This document shows positions 52,746 through 61,821 of a DNA stretch of 64,000 bases, one piece after another. Within the stretch, counting starts at the first letter, position 1, and each line of letters starts with the position of its first letter. The notes beneath the pieces were generated by a model, which was given only the letters and a program-made list of their open reading frames with translations, was not told the origin of the DNA and searched no databases. The stretch comes from DATACQ01 sp036555515 (GTDB lineage: Bacteria; Desulfobacterota; Binatia; UBA9968): NCBI GenBank assembly GCA_036555515.1, contig DATBLC010000407.1:38746-102745 (forward strand), read 5' to 3'. Made by a program: the position numbers and the translations under genes.

Positions 52746-52779
52746 AAGACATTGATTTCGCGAAAATTGACGATCGCCA

Positions 52780-53049
52780 TCAAGCGTCGTCTTCATCCGA
52801 GTCCGCGGTTTTCGCCAGTTCCAGCGCCTTGAGCTGAAGCTTGCCTTCCTTATCTTTGACCAACATCTCGACTTTCTTTTCCACTTCGATGAGTTTCTGG
52901 TTGCAATAGTTCACTAATCCCACGCCCTTCTCGAAGGCCGCCAGCGACTCTTCCAGCGGCAGCTCGCCCGTTTCCAACTGCTCCACCACGTCTTCGAGCT
53001 CTTCGAGCGCAACCTCGAAGTTTTTGTTGTGCTGATCTTTCTTCGCCAT
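52780..53049 (-). CDS. xseB: exodeoxyribonuclease VII small subunit
   Basis: An 89-residue protein with the XseB pattern FEVALEELEDVVEQLETGEL and a conserved helical second half. Several XseB copies join one XseA to make exonuclease VII, which degrades single-stranded DNA to oligonucleotides. Its acidic tail (DSDEDDA) is typical. It follows the M23 gene by 1 bp. In many bacteria ispA comes next; here the plus-strand acyltransferase does. Confidence 0.94.
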   Translation of the reverse strand: MAKKDQHNKNFEVALEELEDVVEQLETGELPLEESLAAFEKGVGLVNYCNQKLIEVEKKVEMLVKDKEGKLQLKALELAKTADSDEDDA

Positions 53050-53050
53050 G

Positions 53051-53965
53051 TTACTTCTCCAATTTGCCCGTGGCCGGGTTCGCCGCCGCTTTGCTGTTGG
53101 CGCCGAGTTTTTCGATCAACTGCAACGGGTCCACGCGGGCGCCGCTGGCGCGCGCGCCCCAGTGGAGATGGGGGCCGGTTACCCGGCCCGTCATTCCCGA
53201 AAGCGCGATCACTTCGCCTTTGCGCACCATGGCGCCCTCTTCGACTTTGAAGTCAGAGAGATGGAAATACATCGTGTACAGCCCGCCCCCATGATCCAGA
53301 ACAACGCTGCCGCCGGCAAAAAAGAAATTCCCAACGAGAACGACCCGGCCATGATTGGTCGCGATGACTTCTGTGCCGGCGGGCGCCGACAAGTCCGTGC
53401 CGCTATGAGGCGCCCGCGGAACTCCGTTGATAATCCTGCGAAAGCCAAAGGACGACGCCGAGGCTGCTTGTGGGACGGGCCGAACAAAGGGCATGTCCCA
53501 GAAACGATCAGCCGATGCGGTTGCGTAGACGCGCGCGAAGGCTGCCCGTTCACGGCTAATCTCCGCAAGCGCTTCCGGTGTCATCTGGTCAAAATCCGGA
53601 GCGACGTTGAACGATTCCTTTTTGAAGGCTTTGGCTTTGATCCGAACCTCGATCCGCCTCTCGCTGGCGATTCCCTCGGCCGTGACGGCACGGACTAGCA
53701 CCTTGACCAGACCGGGTTTTGCCTCGACGTCCGCGCCGATTAGCGCGGTGTACTTGCCGTCCTCTGCCGGGAAAAAATGAATCGGCTCTTTGCCCATCCA
53801 TGCTTCGATGGCGCTACTGCGCTTTGCCGCGATGCGCAATTCGGCGATTTCCCCCTGCAAAATTTCCAGCGGTTTTGGCTGGCTGATCTTAGTGGGCGAC
53901 GCCGCCTGGGCCTGGCCCCCCAGGGTCCAGACGAGAAGCACTGCCGATAAGATTTGCAGAGTCAT
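53051..53965 (-). CDS. M23 family metallopeptidase
   Basis: A 304-residue secreted murein endopeptidase-type protein. Signal peptide in the first 22 residues (ILSAVLLVWTLGGQAQA), an Ig-like N-terminal domain, and a C-terminal LytM/M23 domain with the zinc ligands in HSGTDLSAP and GPHLHWG. All catalytic residues are present, so it may cut peptidoglycan cross-links. It is embedded between xseA and xseB with one-base gaps on both sides. Confidence 0.93.
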   Translation of the reverse strand: MTLQILSAVLLVWTLGGQAQAASPTKISQPKPLEILQGEIAELRIAAKRSSAIEAWMGKEPIHFFPAEDGKYTALIGADVEAKPGLVKVLVRAVTAEGIASERRIEVRIKAKAFKKESFNVAPDFDQMTPEALAEISRERAAFARVYATASADRFWDMPFVRPVPQAASASSFGFRRIINGVPRAPHSGTDLSAPAGTEVIATNHGRVVLVGNFFFAGGSVVLDHGGGLYTMYFHLSDFKVEEGAMVRKGEVIALSGMTGRVTGPHLHWGARASGARVDPLQLIEKLGANSKAAANPATGKLEK

Positions 53966-53966
53966 C

Positions 53967-55205
53967 TCACTCCGTATCCTCCACCCGGCAGATGGCCTTT
54001 CCCGCGGCGAAGGTAATCCGCAGCCGGTCGCCGGCAGTGAGAGTTACGACATCTTTGACGATCCGCTCCTCCGGCAGCTTGTGCGCAATGCTATAACCAC
54101 GCTGCAGAACCGCTAGCGGGCTAAGCGCTTCTAGGCGGCCTGAGACGCGCCCCAGCTCGTCTCGCCACTGGCGCAGCCGGTCGTGAAAGCGGCGCACAAG
54201 GTCGATGGAAAGTTCGTCCAGGCGCTGCTGGTGCTCCCGCAGATTGCGCCCCGGATCGCTCAGGCGATTTACCATGTCGCGCCAGTCGTCGCGCGCGCTT
54301 TCGATCTTTCGCGCCATGCCGCGCCGTAGCGCCTCATCCGTACTCGCCAGATGCTCCAATAAATCGATCTTTTTCGGCACCACCATTTCCGCCGCCGCCG
54401 TCGGCGTAGGCGCGCGCCGGTCGGCGACAAAGTCGGCTATGGTGAAATCAATCTCGTGGCCAACCGCGGCAATCACTGGCGCTGTCGAGGCGAAGATCGC
54501 CCGCGCGACGTCTTCTTCGTTGAAAGCCCAAAGATCTTCCAGTGAGCCGCCGCCGCGTCCGACGATCATAACATCGACGGCGCCAAAGCTGTTTAAATCG
54601 TCGATGCCGTCGGCGATCTCCTTGGCTGCGCCTTCGCCCTGCACTTTGACCGGGCGAATCACGATGCGCCGGTCGGGGTAGCGGTCGCCGATAACGCGCA
54701 GCATATCGTAGAGTGCGGCCCCTTTGTCGGATGTCACGATGCCGATCGACGCGGGTAAAAACGGCAACGGTCGCTTTCTTTCCTCGGCAAAGAGCCCTTC
54801 GGCGGCAAGTCTTTTCTTGAGCTGCTCAAAGGCTAGATAAAGCGCGCCCTGCCCCCGTGGCTCCATGCTTTCGACATAGAGCTGAAGATCGCCGCGCACG
54901 GGATAGAGACCGACGCGCCCGAAACAGAGCACTGCCATGCCGTTTTCCGGCGCGAAGCGCAGGCCAAACCCCTGGCGCCGAAACATCACCGCCGCCACCT
55001 GGCTCTTTTCATCTTTGAGCGTAAAATAAAAGTGACCCGATGGCGGGATGCGCAAGTTAGAAATTTCGCCCGCCACCCAGACGGCGGCGAGCTGCGATTC
55101 CAGGGTTTCTTTGACGATCTCGTTCAGCTCGCTGACCGAAAGAAACGAGCGTTCAGGTGCGCCGAACAGTAGGGCGTCGAACGCTTTGACCGTAGTCATT
55201 GCCAT
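53967..55205 (-). CDS. xseA: exodeoxyribonuclease VII large subunit
   Basis: A 412-residue XseA: N-terminal OB fold (VWVAGEISNLRIPPSGHFYF), catalytic domain with VGRGGGSLEDLWAFNEE and AVGHEIDFTIADFVADRRA, a coiled coil at about 270-350, and a C-terminal segment with QRGYSIAH. Slightly shorter than E. coli XseA (456). First gene of the xseA-M23-xseB unit. Confidence 0.95.
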   Translation of the reverse strand: MAMTTVKAFDALLFGAPERSFLSVSELNEIVKETLESQLAAVWVAGEISNLRIPPSGHFYFTLKDEKSQVAAVMFRRQGFGLRFAPENGMAVLCFGRVGLYPVRGDLQLYVESMEPRGQGALYLAFEQLKKRLAAEGLFAEERKRPLPFLPASIGIVTSDKGAALYDMLRVIGDRYPDRRIVIRPVKVQGEGAAKEIADGIDDLNSFGAVDVMIVGRGGGSLEDLWAFNEEDVARAIFASTAPVIAAVGHEIDFTIADFVADRRAPTPTAAAEMVVPKKIDLLEHLASTDEALRRGMARKIESARDDWRDMVNRLSDPGRNLREHQQRLDELSIDLVRRFHDRLRQWRDELGRVSGRLEALSPLAVLQRGYSIAHKLPEERIVKDVVTLTAGDRLRITFAAGKAICRVEDTE

Positions 55206-55317
55206 TTGCTTAACATATCACGCCCGGCGGGATCATGTCAGCGTGAACGGAGGGTCTTTCAGCAGGCCCGCCGGAAATACGACGAAGTTCGGGCGGCCGA
55301 ACAGGGTTGCCGCTGAG

Positions 55318-55662
55318 CTACTTCGCGGCGCAGACGGTAATCTCAACCATCGTGCCGGGCGTAAGCACGGCGCCCACCGCCGTGCGCGTCGGCAGATTCG
55401 ATCTATCGACCCAGGCCATCCAGGACTCGTTCATGGCGTCTTTGAGGGAAGCGTCGGCCATGTATACGGTCGCGCTCAGGATGCGCGACTTATTGGTGCC
55501 CGCCTGGGCCAGCACCGCGTCGATTTTTTTCAGCACCTGAGCGGTTTGCCCTTTCATGTCTTGCGACTTGTCATCGGCAACCATGCCCGAGAGAAACACC
55601 AAATCGCCGAACACGGCGGCGTTGCAATTCCACTCGCGGGGATTGATGCGTCGGATGTCCAT
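55318..55662 (-). CDS. RidA family protein
   Basis: A 114-residue YjgF/YER057c/UK114-family protein. It has the strand pattern GDLVFLSGMV, the arginine region LPTRTAVGAVLTPGTMVEIT and the usual length. RidA proteins deaminate reactive enamines and imines, or act in degradation pathways as related subfamilies. It lies 30 bp after the amidase gene on the same strand, so it may protect against, or process, an intermediate of that pathway. Confidence 0.9.
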   Translation of the reverse strand: MDIRRINPREWNCNAAVFGDLVFLSGMVADDKSQDMKGQTAQVLKKIDAVLAQAGTNKSRILSATVYMADASLKDAMNESWMAWVDRSNLPTRTAVGAVLTPGTMVEITVCAAK

Positions 55663-55692
55663 GGATTTGTCTCCCTTTCTTTCGCCGGAATC

Positions 55693-57078
55693 CTAAATCG
55701 CAGGTCTTCGCTCGTACCACTTCATGTGCTGCTGATAGGTGTAACCGGCGCGCAGCACGGTTACTTCATCGAAGGGCTTACCCACGAGTTGCAGCGCGAT
55801 CGGCAAATTGTTCTCCGAGAATCCGCACGGCACGGACAATGTCGGCAATCCAGTTAGATTAAATGGGCCGTGATACTCCGGCACCACATGCTTGAAGAGG
55901 GTATCGATCGGTCCCACATCCTTGACCCGCGGCGCCGGACCGGCTTGATTCGGCAAGGCGAGACAATCGACAGCGCCGAAAACTTCGGCCAGCTCGGCGC
56001 GACACCGGCTGCGGAGACGCTGCGCCTGGATGTAGTCCGCCGATCCGGTGAGCAAACCGAGATAGATGCGCGCGCGCCGCTGCGGCGCGCCGCTCTTGAG
56101 GACCTCAGCCGCGGCGTTCTTATGCGCCGCCCAGAATTCGTTATAGTAAATGACGGCATTGGCGATAGTCGCCAATTTCAACGTAGGAACTTTCACCTCT
56201 TCGATGCGCGCGCCCAGGGACTTTAACTGTCCGATTGCCTCTTCCACCCGCTTCAGGACGATCGCTTCTGTACGCGGCGCGCATTCCTCGATGTAATCCC
56301 GCGGCACACCAATGATTAGGCCTTTGACATCTTGGCGCAGCGCGCTGCTATAGTCCACAGTTGGCGCATCGCTCGATGTCGGATCTTTGGGATCATGTCC
56401 GGCAATGGCATTGAGCATGTGGGCGAGGTCTTCCACCACTCGCGTCATGGGCCCGCAGTGATCAAGGGACCAGCTGAGCGGCGCCAGACCATAGCGGCTG
56501 ACGCGCCCATAGGTTGCTTTGAGACCGGCGATGCCGCAGAACGAACACGGGTTGCGAATCGACCCCGCAGTGTCCTCGCCGAGGGATCCCAGGCAGAGGC
56601 CGCCCGCCACTGAGGCGCCCGAGCCCGTACTCGAGCCGCCAGTGATATGCTCCGTGTTCCAAGGGTTGCGCGGCAGCGGTAGTTCGGGGCCAGGCATACT
56701 GCTCATGTGCAGTTTGCCCATCATTACCGCGCCCGCTTCGCGCAGTTTTCTAACCGCCGTCGCATCGCCCACTCCCTGGGTGAATTGCCGCACTCGCGCC
56801 GGCGCGCCTTCGACATCCAGTTGGTCTTTCACCGCCACGGGTATGCCGTGCATCGGACCGCGCCAGTTGCCGCGCTGGATTTCCGATTCCGCGGCCCGCG
56901 CCTCCGCCATCGCGCTGTCAGCCGTTAGCTTGATATAGGCGTGTAATTTACCGTCGACGGCGCCAATCCGGTCCAGAACCGCGCGCGTGAGTTCTACCGG
57001 GGAAAGCTTGCGACCCTGAATCAGTTGTTGAGCTTCATGTATCGACAAATAATAGAGCGGCTTTTCGGTGATAGCCAT
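55693..57078 (-). CDS. amidase signature family hydrolase, AtzE-like
   Basis: A 461-residue amidase. The catalytic Lys is in AVKDQLDVEG, and the Ser-cis-Ser pair is in GGSSTGSGASVAGG followed by GEDTAGSIRNP. AAAGGAG seven bases before ATG at 57078 settles the start; the open frame upstream is only repeat DNA. A small protein that looks like AtzG/GatC lies 159 bp upstream on the same strand, as in the AtzE-AtzG 1-carboxybiuret hydrolase. The substrate is unknown; Asp/Glu-tRNA amidotransferase GatA is less likely as gatB is absent. Confidence 0.92.
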   Translation of the reverse strand: MAITEKPLYYLSIHEAQQLIQGRKLSPVELTRAVLDRIGAVDGKLHAYIKLTADSAMAEARAAESEIQRGNWRGPMHGIPVAVKDQLDVEGAPARVRQFTQGVGDATAVRKLREAGAVMMGKLHMSSMPGPELPLPRNPWNTEHITGGSSTGSGASVAGGLCLGSLGEDTAGSIRNPCSFCGIAGLKATYGRVSRYGLAPLSWSLDHCGPMTRVVEDLAHMLNAIAGHDPKDPTSSDAPTVDYSSALRQDVKGLIIGVPRDYIEECAPRTEAIVLKRVEEAIGQLKSLGARIEEVKVPTLKLATIANAVIYYNEFWAAHKNAAAEVLKSGAPQRRARIYLGLLTGSADYIQAQRLRSRCRAELAEVFGAVDCLALPNQAGPAPRVKDVGPIDTLFKHVVPEYHGPFNLTGLPTLSVPCGFSENNLPIALQLVGKPFDEVTVLRAGYTYQQHMKWYERRPAI

Positions 57079-57131
57079 GAGAAGACTCCTTTCGTCCGTC
57101 GCCAGGCTTAAGTAAATTTCTGGCGCCGAGG

Positions 57132-57227
57132 TCCAGATGCTTCGGTTGCGCCCAGGATGACAGAAGAAAGGAGTGGCCGTCGAAGGATAACCCAGCTGGT
57201 CGTTCCTGAGCGTGGCGCAGAATCTCG
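57132..57227. repeat. CATTCTGAG-type element, second copy
   Basis: GATGCTTCGGTTGCGCCCAGGATGAC near the left end and GTCGTTCCTGAGCG...GCAGAATCTCG near the right are the same two modules as in 18457-18542 but in opposite order. It sits between the small AtzG-like gene and the amidase, inside a probable operon. Confidence 0.6.
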
Positions 57228-57237
57228 TAATCAATCC

Positions 57238-57429
57238 TTATTTTCCCGTCCACTCCGGCCGAAACACCGGCCCCAGCTCGTCGGCGCCGAGATTTACTGA
57301 ATGCAGTTGCTTGAGATTGCCCATATAGAGTTCGATGATTTTTTCGAAATCCTTTAAGTCCCCCTCCTTGGGTTGCAACCCCTCCCGGGCAAGCAACGCG
57401 GTCAAACTTTGCTCGATCAGCTTGTCCAT
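57238..57429 (-). CDS. small AtzG/GatC-like subunit
   Basis: A 63-residue acidic helical protein: MDKLIEQSLTALLAREGL, a middle helix, then LHSVNLGADELGPVFRPEW. The ending ...E..PVFRP matches DUF4089/AtzG proteins, which wrap around and stabilise amidase AtzE much as GatC does GatA. Its stop is 159 bp from the amidase start and it begins 13 bp after the ThDP gene stop. The family match is by pattern memory, not alignment. Confidence 0.6.
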   Translation of the reverse strand: MDKLIEQSLTALLAREGLQPKEGDLKDFEKIIELYMGNLKQLHSVNLGADELGPVFRPEWTGK

Positions 57430-57442
57430 GGGTTATCCCTCC

Positions 57443-59245
57443 TTAACGCGGCTGGGTGACTACATCCACCACCGCCGGTTTGCCGCTTACGACAACTTCA
57501 ATCGCTTTATCCAGCGCCGTGCCGAGTTCATCGGGCACCGTGATCGAACCGAAGGCCTGCACATGCAGCGCCCGCGCAATAGCCGGGATATCCGGCACCG
57601 GATCTTCGATGCGGATGCCGATGCCTTTTCTTTCGATGGGGCGGTTGCGCCAGCGCGCCATCCGCTCCTGGTGCTCCTCGTCGTTATAGTATGAGTGATT
57701 GTTGAGCACCACCACGAGCAGCGGAATTTCATACTTGGCCGCCGTCCACAGAGAATTAGAGGTCATCAAGAAGTCGCCGTCACCGATAATGCTGACGCAC
57801 AACCGGCCGCTGTCCTTGAACCCCAGCGCCGATCCGATGGACGACGGCAAACCGTAACCGACGCCGCCGCCGCGGCCGCCGCCCATACCGTGAGCGGGCT
57901 CCGTAACGTCGATCGCCTCCCGCCAGCGCCGTCCATGGGACGATACCAAGGCCCACGAACGGTTTTGCACGCGCTTATTGATCTCGCCAAAGAGTCGCGC
58001 CTGGGAAATCGGTGTCTCATTCCAGGTTTTTTCAATCCATTCCTGACTTTTTTTGCGCGCAGCGGAATAAATCACCTCAACCTTCGCGCGCCGCTCGCGG
58101 GCGCGCTGGCCGATGCTCGCATCGGCGCTGACGCGGTCGCGCAGCTGCGCTAGAAGCTGCGGTAGAGCCACCGCCGTATCCGCGGCGATGGGCACGGCCA
58201 CCGGCAGAAGCCACATAGCGTCGCTGACCCAGCTCTGGCGTTCGAGGTCGAGCAAGGTGATGTGAATAATCTTGGTTGACGGCTTAACCGCCGGCGCAAA
58301 GTTGCCGCGCTCACGCACCGACGGTCCGAGCGGAACACCTAAACTCGGGACATCGAGCGCGAGCACGACATCCGCGTCGCGCAAAGCTTCTTCCCGCGCG
58401 TTGGTAAGATTGAGCGGATGGGTGCTTGGGAACGCATATCGACCGTCGGCGTCGATCACGGCGGCACCCAGCACTTCGGCGATGTCGAGCAAGGGCGGCA
58501 GCGCTTTCGGACTGCGCGCGACTTCTCCGGCAACTATCACCGGCCAGGCAGCAGCCGCCAACAATTGCGCCGCCCGCTGCAACGCCTCCGGATTGGCAGC
58601 CGGCCCTGACGGCGGGCGGAACAGTCGTGCATCGGGCACGATCATCGGCGTTGTGATCTTGGCTTCCTGCACGTCGGTATCCAGGCATACGTAAACCGGG
58701 CCTCTCGGTTCCGTCATGGCGATGCGATAAGCCTTCAAGAACGACTCCGGCACGGCATCGACGGTGGCCGGCTGATCGTCGAACTTGACATGCTCGCGCA
58801 CCGCCAGACCTTGAACCAATGCGGTATGCACCCAGTCGGTGGAACGGCGATTGATAGTGTTCTGCGGGCCGCCACCGCCGAGATTGAGAATCGGCGTTCG
58901 GTCACACCAGGCGTTAAAGATCGCCATGCTAGCGTGCTGCAGGCCGACGACGTCGTGCAGCCCCGTGGCCATGATCTCGCCGGTGGCGCGGGCGTAACCA
59001 TTGGCGATCGCCACGGCGATTTCCTCATGGGTGCAAAGAATCATTTGCGGGCCTTTGTCGGATTCGAAATTGACGATGGAGTCGTGCAGCCCGCGGTAAC
59101 TCGCGCCGGGATTCAATGCGATATATTTAATGCCCAGTTCGCGCAGCATCTCGGCCATGAGGTCCGATCCGTATTCCGCATTGCTCTTTCGGCCGATTCC
59201 CGCAGCCCAAACTTCCGGTGTGCCTTGTGCTTTGCTTTCCGCCAC
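57443..59245 (-). CDS. thiamine diphosphate-binding decarboxylase/synthase family protein
   Basis: About 600 residues with the three-domain layout of acetolactate synthase and benzoylformate decarboxylase. The N-terminal PYR domain has CTHEEIAVAIANGYARATG (catalytic glutamate), and the C-terminal PP domain has GDGDFLMTSNSLW ending in VVLNN, the Mg-ThDP motif. GGAGG stands seven bases before GTG at 59245 and only one before ATG at 59251, so the GTG is favoured. It is upstream of the AtzG-like and amidase genes. Substrate unknown; a 2-keto acid is likely. Confidence 0.9.
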   Translation of the reverse strand: MAESKAQGTPEVWAAGIGRKSNAEYGSDLMAEMLRELGIKYIALNPGASYRGLHDSIVNFESDKGPQMILCTHEEIAVAIANGYARATGEIMATGLHDVVGLQHASMAIFNAWCDRTPILNLGGGGPQNTINRRSTDWVHTALVQGLAVREHVKFDDQPATVDAVPESFLKAYRIAMTEPRGPVYVCLDTDVQEAKITTPMIVPDARLFRPPSGPAANPEALQRAAQLLAAAAWPVIVAGEVARSPKALPPLLDIAEVLGAAVIDADGRYAFPSTHPLNLTNAREEALRDADVVLALDVPSLGVPLGPSVRERGNFAPAVKPSTKIIHITLLDLERQSWVSDAMWLLPVAVPIAADTAVALPQLLAQLRDRVSADASIGQRARERRAKVEVIYSAARKKSQEWIEKTWNETPISQARLFGEINKRVQNRSWALVSSHGRRWREAIDVTEPAHGMGGGRGGGVGYGLPSSIGSALGFKDSGRLCVSIIGDGDFLMTSNSLWTAAKYEIPLLVVVLNNHSYYNDEEHQERMARWRNRPIERKGIGIRIEDPVPDIPAIARALHVQAFGSITVPDELGTALDKAIEVVVSGKPAVVDVVTQPR

Positions 59246-59411
59246 TGTCATGCCTCCGTTCCACGAATAAATGAAATTGACTTTAAACGGAATCAACGCG
59301 CCGGTGCGCGGCCGAAATCACACTCGCCACACCTATTACACAGGCGGAGCATCGGTGCAAGATTGCGCAAAGCATGCCCCGACCTTACCGAACGAGCGAA
59401 ACTTTCGAGTC

Positions 59412-59452
59412 CGCTTGAACGGTCTCGACTCCAACGGCTTGAACGGGTTCAC
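59412..59452. repeat. tandem TTGAAC repeat
   Basis: CGCTTGAAC, GGTCTCGAC and a further GGCTTGAAC with GGGTTCAC follow one another, upstream of the ThDP gene and just beyond the UbiD stop. Confidence 0.5.
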
Positions 59453-59459
59453 GGCTAGG

Positions 59460-60905
59460 TTACGCCCAATAGGTAGTTCGATCTATCGGTATATGCCGCA
59501 ACACTTCGTCGGGTACAAATTCTTCCAGTTTGATTCGAGCCAAAGCTTCCTCAGGGCACTTGGAAACCGGCGAGAATGGCCGGTCCAAAGGCTTCGTGGC
59601 ATCGATGATCATCACCGAAGTACGGCGCGGGTGATCCATCGACGGATCGAGCAAGCTGCCGCGCATGATGTCGTTGACGATGGAAATCTGCCGGTGCGGC
59701 TGCACCCGCGTGGCTAAGGCCCAGAGAATCTCGGTGGGATTATAGATGTCAATATCTTCGTCGAAAACGAAAACATTCTTTGCCCAATCCCAGGTCAACA
59801 CCGCGGCTGCCGCTCGCCCCGGATCGCCTTCCGACGTCTTTTTCATCGATATGAAAACATTTAATAATGCATGTCGCCCGCTCGTGCACACCGCTTGAAC
59901 GCCCGGAACAGCCTCGCGGGCGCGCCGCAAGTAGGCCCCTTCACGCGCCAAATCCAACCAAGGCTTGTCCCCTTCCGGCGTAAGGATCGACGTATGCAGA
60001 GCGCCGCGGCGGCGCGTGATCGCGCGCACTTCATAACAAGCCGATTGCTCAAAGCCCTGAACCCCGAGATATCCGTTGACCTCGCCGAAAGGCCCTTCGA
60101 CCATGCGTTTACCGGGAAGCAGGGCTCCCTCGATTATGATCTCGGCGTCGGCGGGGACGAGTAATCGCTCGCCCCAGGTTTCCGACGCGACCAGGCGGAG
60201 GGCTTCCCCAAAGTAGCCGCCGATGATTTCATATTCGCTGATCTCGAACGGCCCGCCGTAACATGCCCCCATCTGATAGGCCGGATGATGGCCGATGACC
60301 GTAGCCACCGGGCATTCCTCGCCGGCTTCTTCGTAGCCGCGAAAAATCCGCCACATATGCTGTAGCGTCATGAGAAAGCCGGTGTGACTCCGGTCTTTTA
60401 CTTCCATGCGGTGGTACGAGCAATTATACACGCCGCTGCTGCGGTCCCGCGCCACGCTCGACATGTCGAGATAGGGTCCGCCATCCATTTCGTGATGGCG
60501 CATGAGCGGCAACTCATGCAAATCGACGTTCGCTCCGGTTTGCAACACTTCTTTGATCGGCGCGACGCGCTTTTCGACAACGATGGGAGGAATCCGCTTC
60601 GCTTCTCGGCGCAAACACTCCCGCGCCATTTCGGCGCGGTCCATGTCGCGAGGCACGCCCAGAGCCACTTGGACTTTCTTCTGAGTGTTTTCCGCGCTCA
60701 TCACCAGTTTCATGTCGTTGAGCTTGCCGTGAACGTTCAACGGTTTATCGAAAAGCAGAATTGGAAATTTCTTCAGCGCGCCGAGCTGCTTGACTATGGC
60801 GGTAACGTCATACGCCAGCGGGTTCACGGCCTTGGCGATGGTCACCACCTCGCTGGGATATTCCCGCCGCATGTCTTCCAAAAACGTCCTGAGATTCTTT
60901 GGCAT
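59460..60905 (-). CDS. UbiD family (prenylated FMN) decarboxylase
   Basis: A 481-residue member of the UbiD superfamily, reversible decarboxylases of aromatic and unsaturated acids that use prenylated FMN. Family stretches are EMDGGPYLDMSS, the catalytic-site segment RMVEGPFGEVNGY (with the conserved Glu) and NVFVFDEDIDIYNPTEILWA. No UbiX prenyltransferase is in the window. It precedes the ThDP gene on the same strand by about 200 bp, hinting at a common catabolic route for an aromatic or unsaturated acid. Confidence 0.93.
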   Translation of the reverse strand: MPKNLRTFLEDMRREYPSEVVTIAKAVNPLAYDVTAIVKQLGALKKFPILLFDKPLNVHGKLNDMKLVMSAENTQKKVQVALGVPRDMDRAEMARECLRREAKRIPPIVVEKRVAPIKEVLQTGANVDLHELPLMRHHEMDGGPYLDMSSVARDRSSGVYNCSYHRMEVKDRSHTGFLMTLQHMWRIFRGYEEAGEECPVATVIGHHPAYQMGACYGGPFEISEYEIIGGYFGEALRLVASETWGERLLVPADAEIIIEGALLPGKRMVEGPFGEVNGYLGVQGFEQSACYEVRAITRRRGALHTSILTPEGDKPWLDLAREGAYLRRAREAVPGVQAVCTSGRHALLNVFISMKKTSEGDPGRAAAAVLTWDWAKNVFVFDEDIDIYNPTEILWALATRVQPHRQISIVNDIMRGSLLDPSMDHPRRTSVMIIDATKPLDRPFSPVSKCPEEALARIKLEEFVPDEVLRHIPIDRTTYWA

Positions 60906-60980
60906 AGGTTAGGCGGAAGCAATAAAAATGTCGGGTTGCGTTCCGAGGCTCCGTCTTAAAGTAATCGCTCCCGTCCTCGA

Positions 60981-60999
60981 AGTTTTGAACTTTTTGAAC
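60981..60999. repeat. short TTGAAC repeat
   Basis: AGTTTTGAAC and TTTTTGAAC in tandem in the 96-bp gap between the UbiD and SDR genes. Confidence 0.45.
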
Positions 61000-61001
61000 T
61001 C

Positions 61002-61745
61002 TCAATAAAAAATGCTGCCGCCGTCGACGACGATGGTCTGCCCGGTCATGAAATCGCTGTCTGGCGAAGCGAGAAACACCAAAGTGCCCAAAAGATCCTC
61101 AGGAGTCTGCAGCCTTTTAATGGACCGTTCTTTGAGCTGCAATTCGGTCAGCGCCCTGGGCGCGTTCTGGCCTTCATGTTCAACCAATCCGGGAGCAATG
61201 GCATTGACGCAAATGCCAAGTTCGCCGACTTCCCGCGCCAGTGAACGGGTCATGCCGATAAGCGCAGCCTTTGAGGCGACATAATGCAGGAAATTCGGCG
61301 TGCCCCAGAAAGCGGTGGATGACGAGATGTTGATGATTTTGCCGCTTCTCTGCGCTTTCATCTGCGGGAATACCGCCTTGGCGCAAAGAAAAGGGCCTTT
61401 GATATTGACCGCGGAGACGCGGTCCCACTCTGCAGCCGAAATTTCATAAAACGGATGGCGCTGGATATTGATAAATATCGCCGCATTGTTAACCAGGACA
61501 TCGATGCGCCCAAAGGCGTTCACCGCCTCCGCGGCCATGCGGTTGGTGTCCTCTTCCTTGGAAACATCGACCGTCAAAGCTCTAGCTCTTCCTCCGGCTG
61601 ATTCAATTTCCCGAACCACACTTTCACCAGCCAGGATATCGGCCACGATTACCGCGGCACCTTCCGCGGCCAACCGACGACAATAGCGCGCGCCGATATG
61701 GCGTGCACCGCCGGTGACAATTGCCACCTGCCCCGCCAATCTCAC
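61002..61745 (-). CDS. short-chain dehydrogenase/reductase
   Basis: A 247-residue classical SDR: cofactor motif VTGGARHIGARYC, NNAAIF, the catalytic Ser-Tyr-Lys in NISSSTAF, HYVASKAAL, and a C-terminal TGQTIVVDGGS. GTG at 61745 has AGGGGAG five bases upstream and gives the normal family length; the longer frame is spurious. NAD(H)- or NADP(H)-dependent alcohol oxidation is expected. It belongs to the minus-strand catabolic run. Confidence 0.93.
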   Translation of the reverse strand: MRLAGQVAIVTGGARHIGARYCRRLAAEGAAVIVADILAGESVVREIESAGGRARALTVDVSKEEDTNRMAAEAVNAFGRIDVLVNNAAIFINIQRHPFYEISAAEWDRVSAVNIKGPFLCAKAVFPQMKAQRSGKIINISSSTAFWGTPNFLHYVASKAALIGMTRSLAREVGELGICVNAIAPGLVEHEGQNAPRALTELQLKERSIKRLQTPEDLLGTLVFLASPDSDFMTGQTIVVDGGSIFY

Positions 61746-61821
61746 AGCACTCCCCTGGATCGATGGGATAATCGGATGATGGAATGTTCGGATCCGCATC
61801 CATTATTCCAATAGTAAGTTT

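Noticed and set aside
57079..57234. 52-codon N-terminal extension of the amidase
   Set aside because: The extension is a translation of the CATTCTGAG-type repeat; the strong ribosome site at the inner ATG decides the start.
55693..57429. Amidase plus small protein as GatA-GatC of tRNA amidation
   Set aside because: No gatB is adjacent, the small protein ends like AtzG, and neighbours are catabolic genes.
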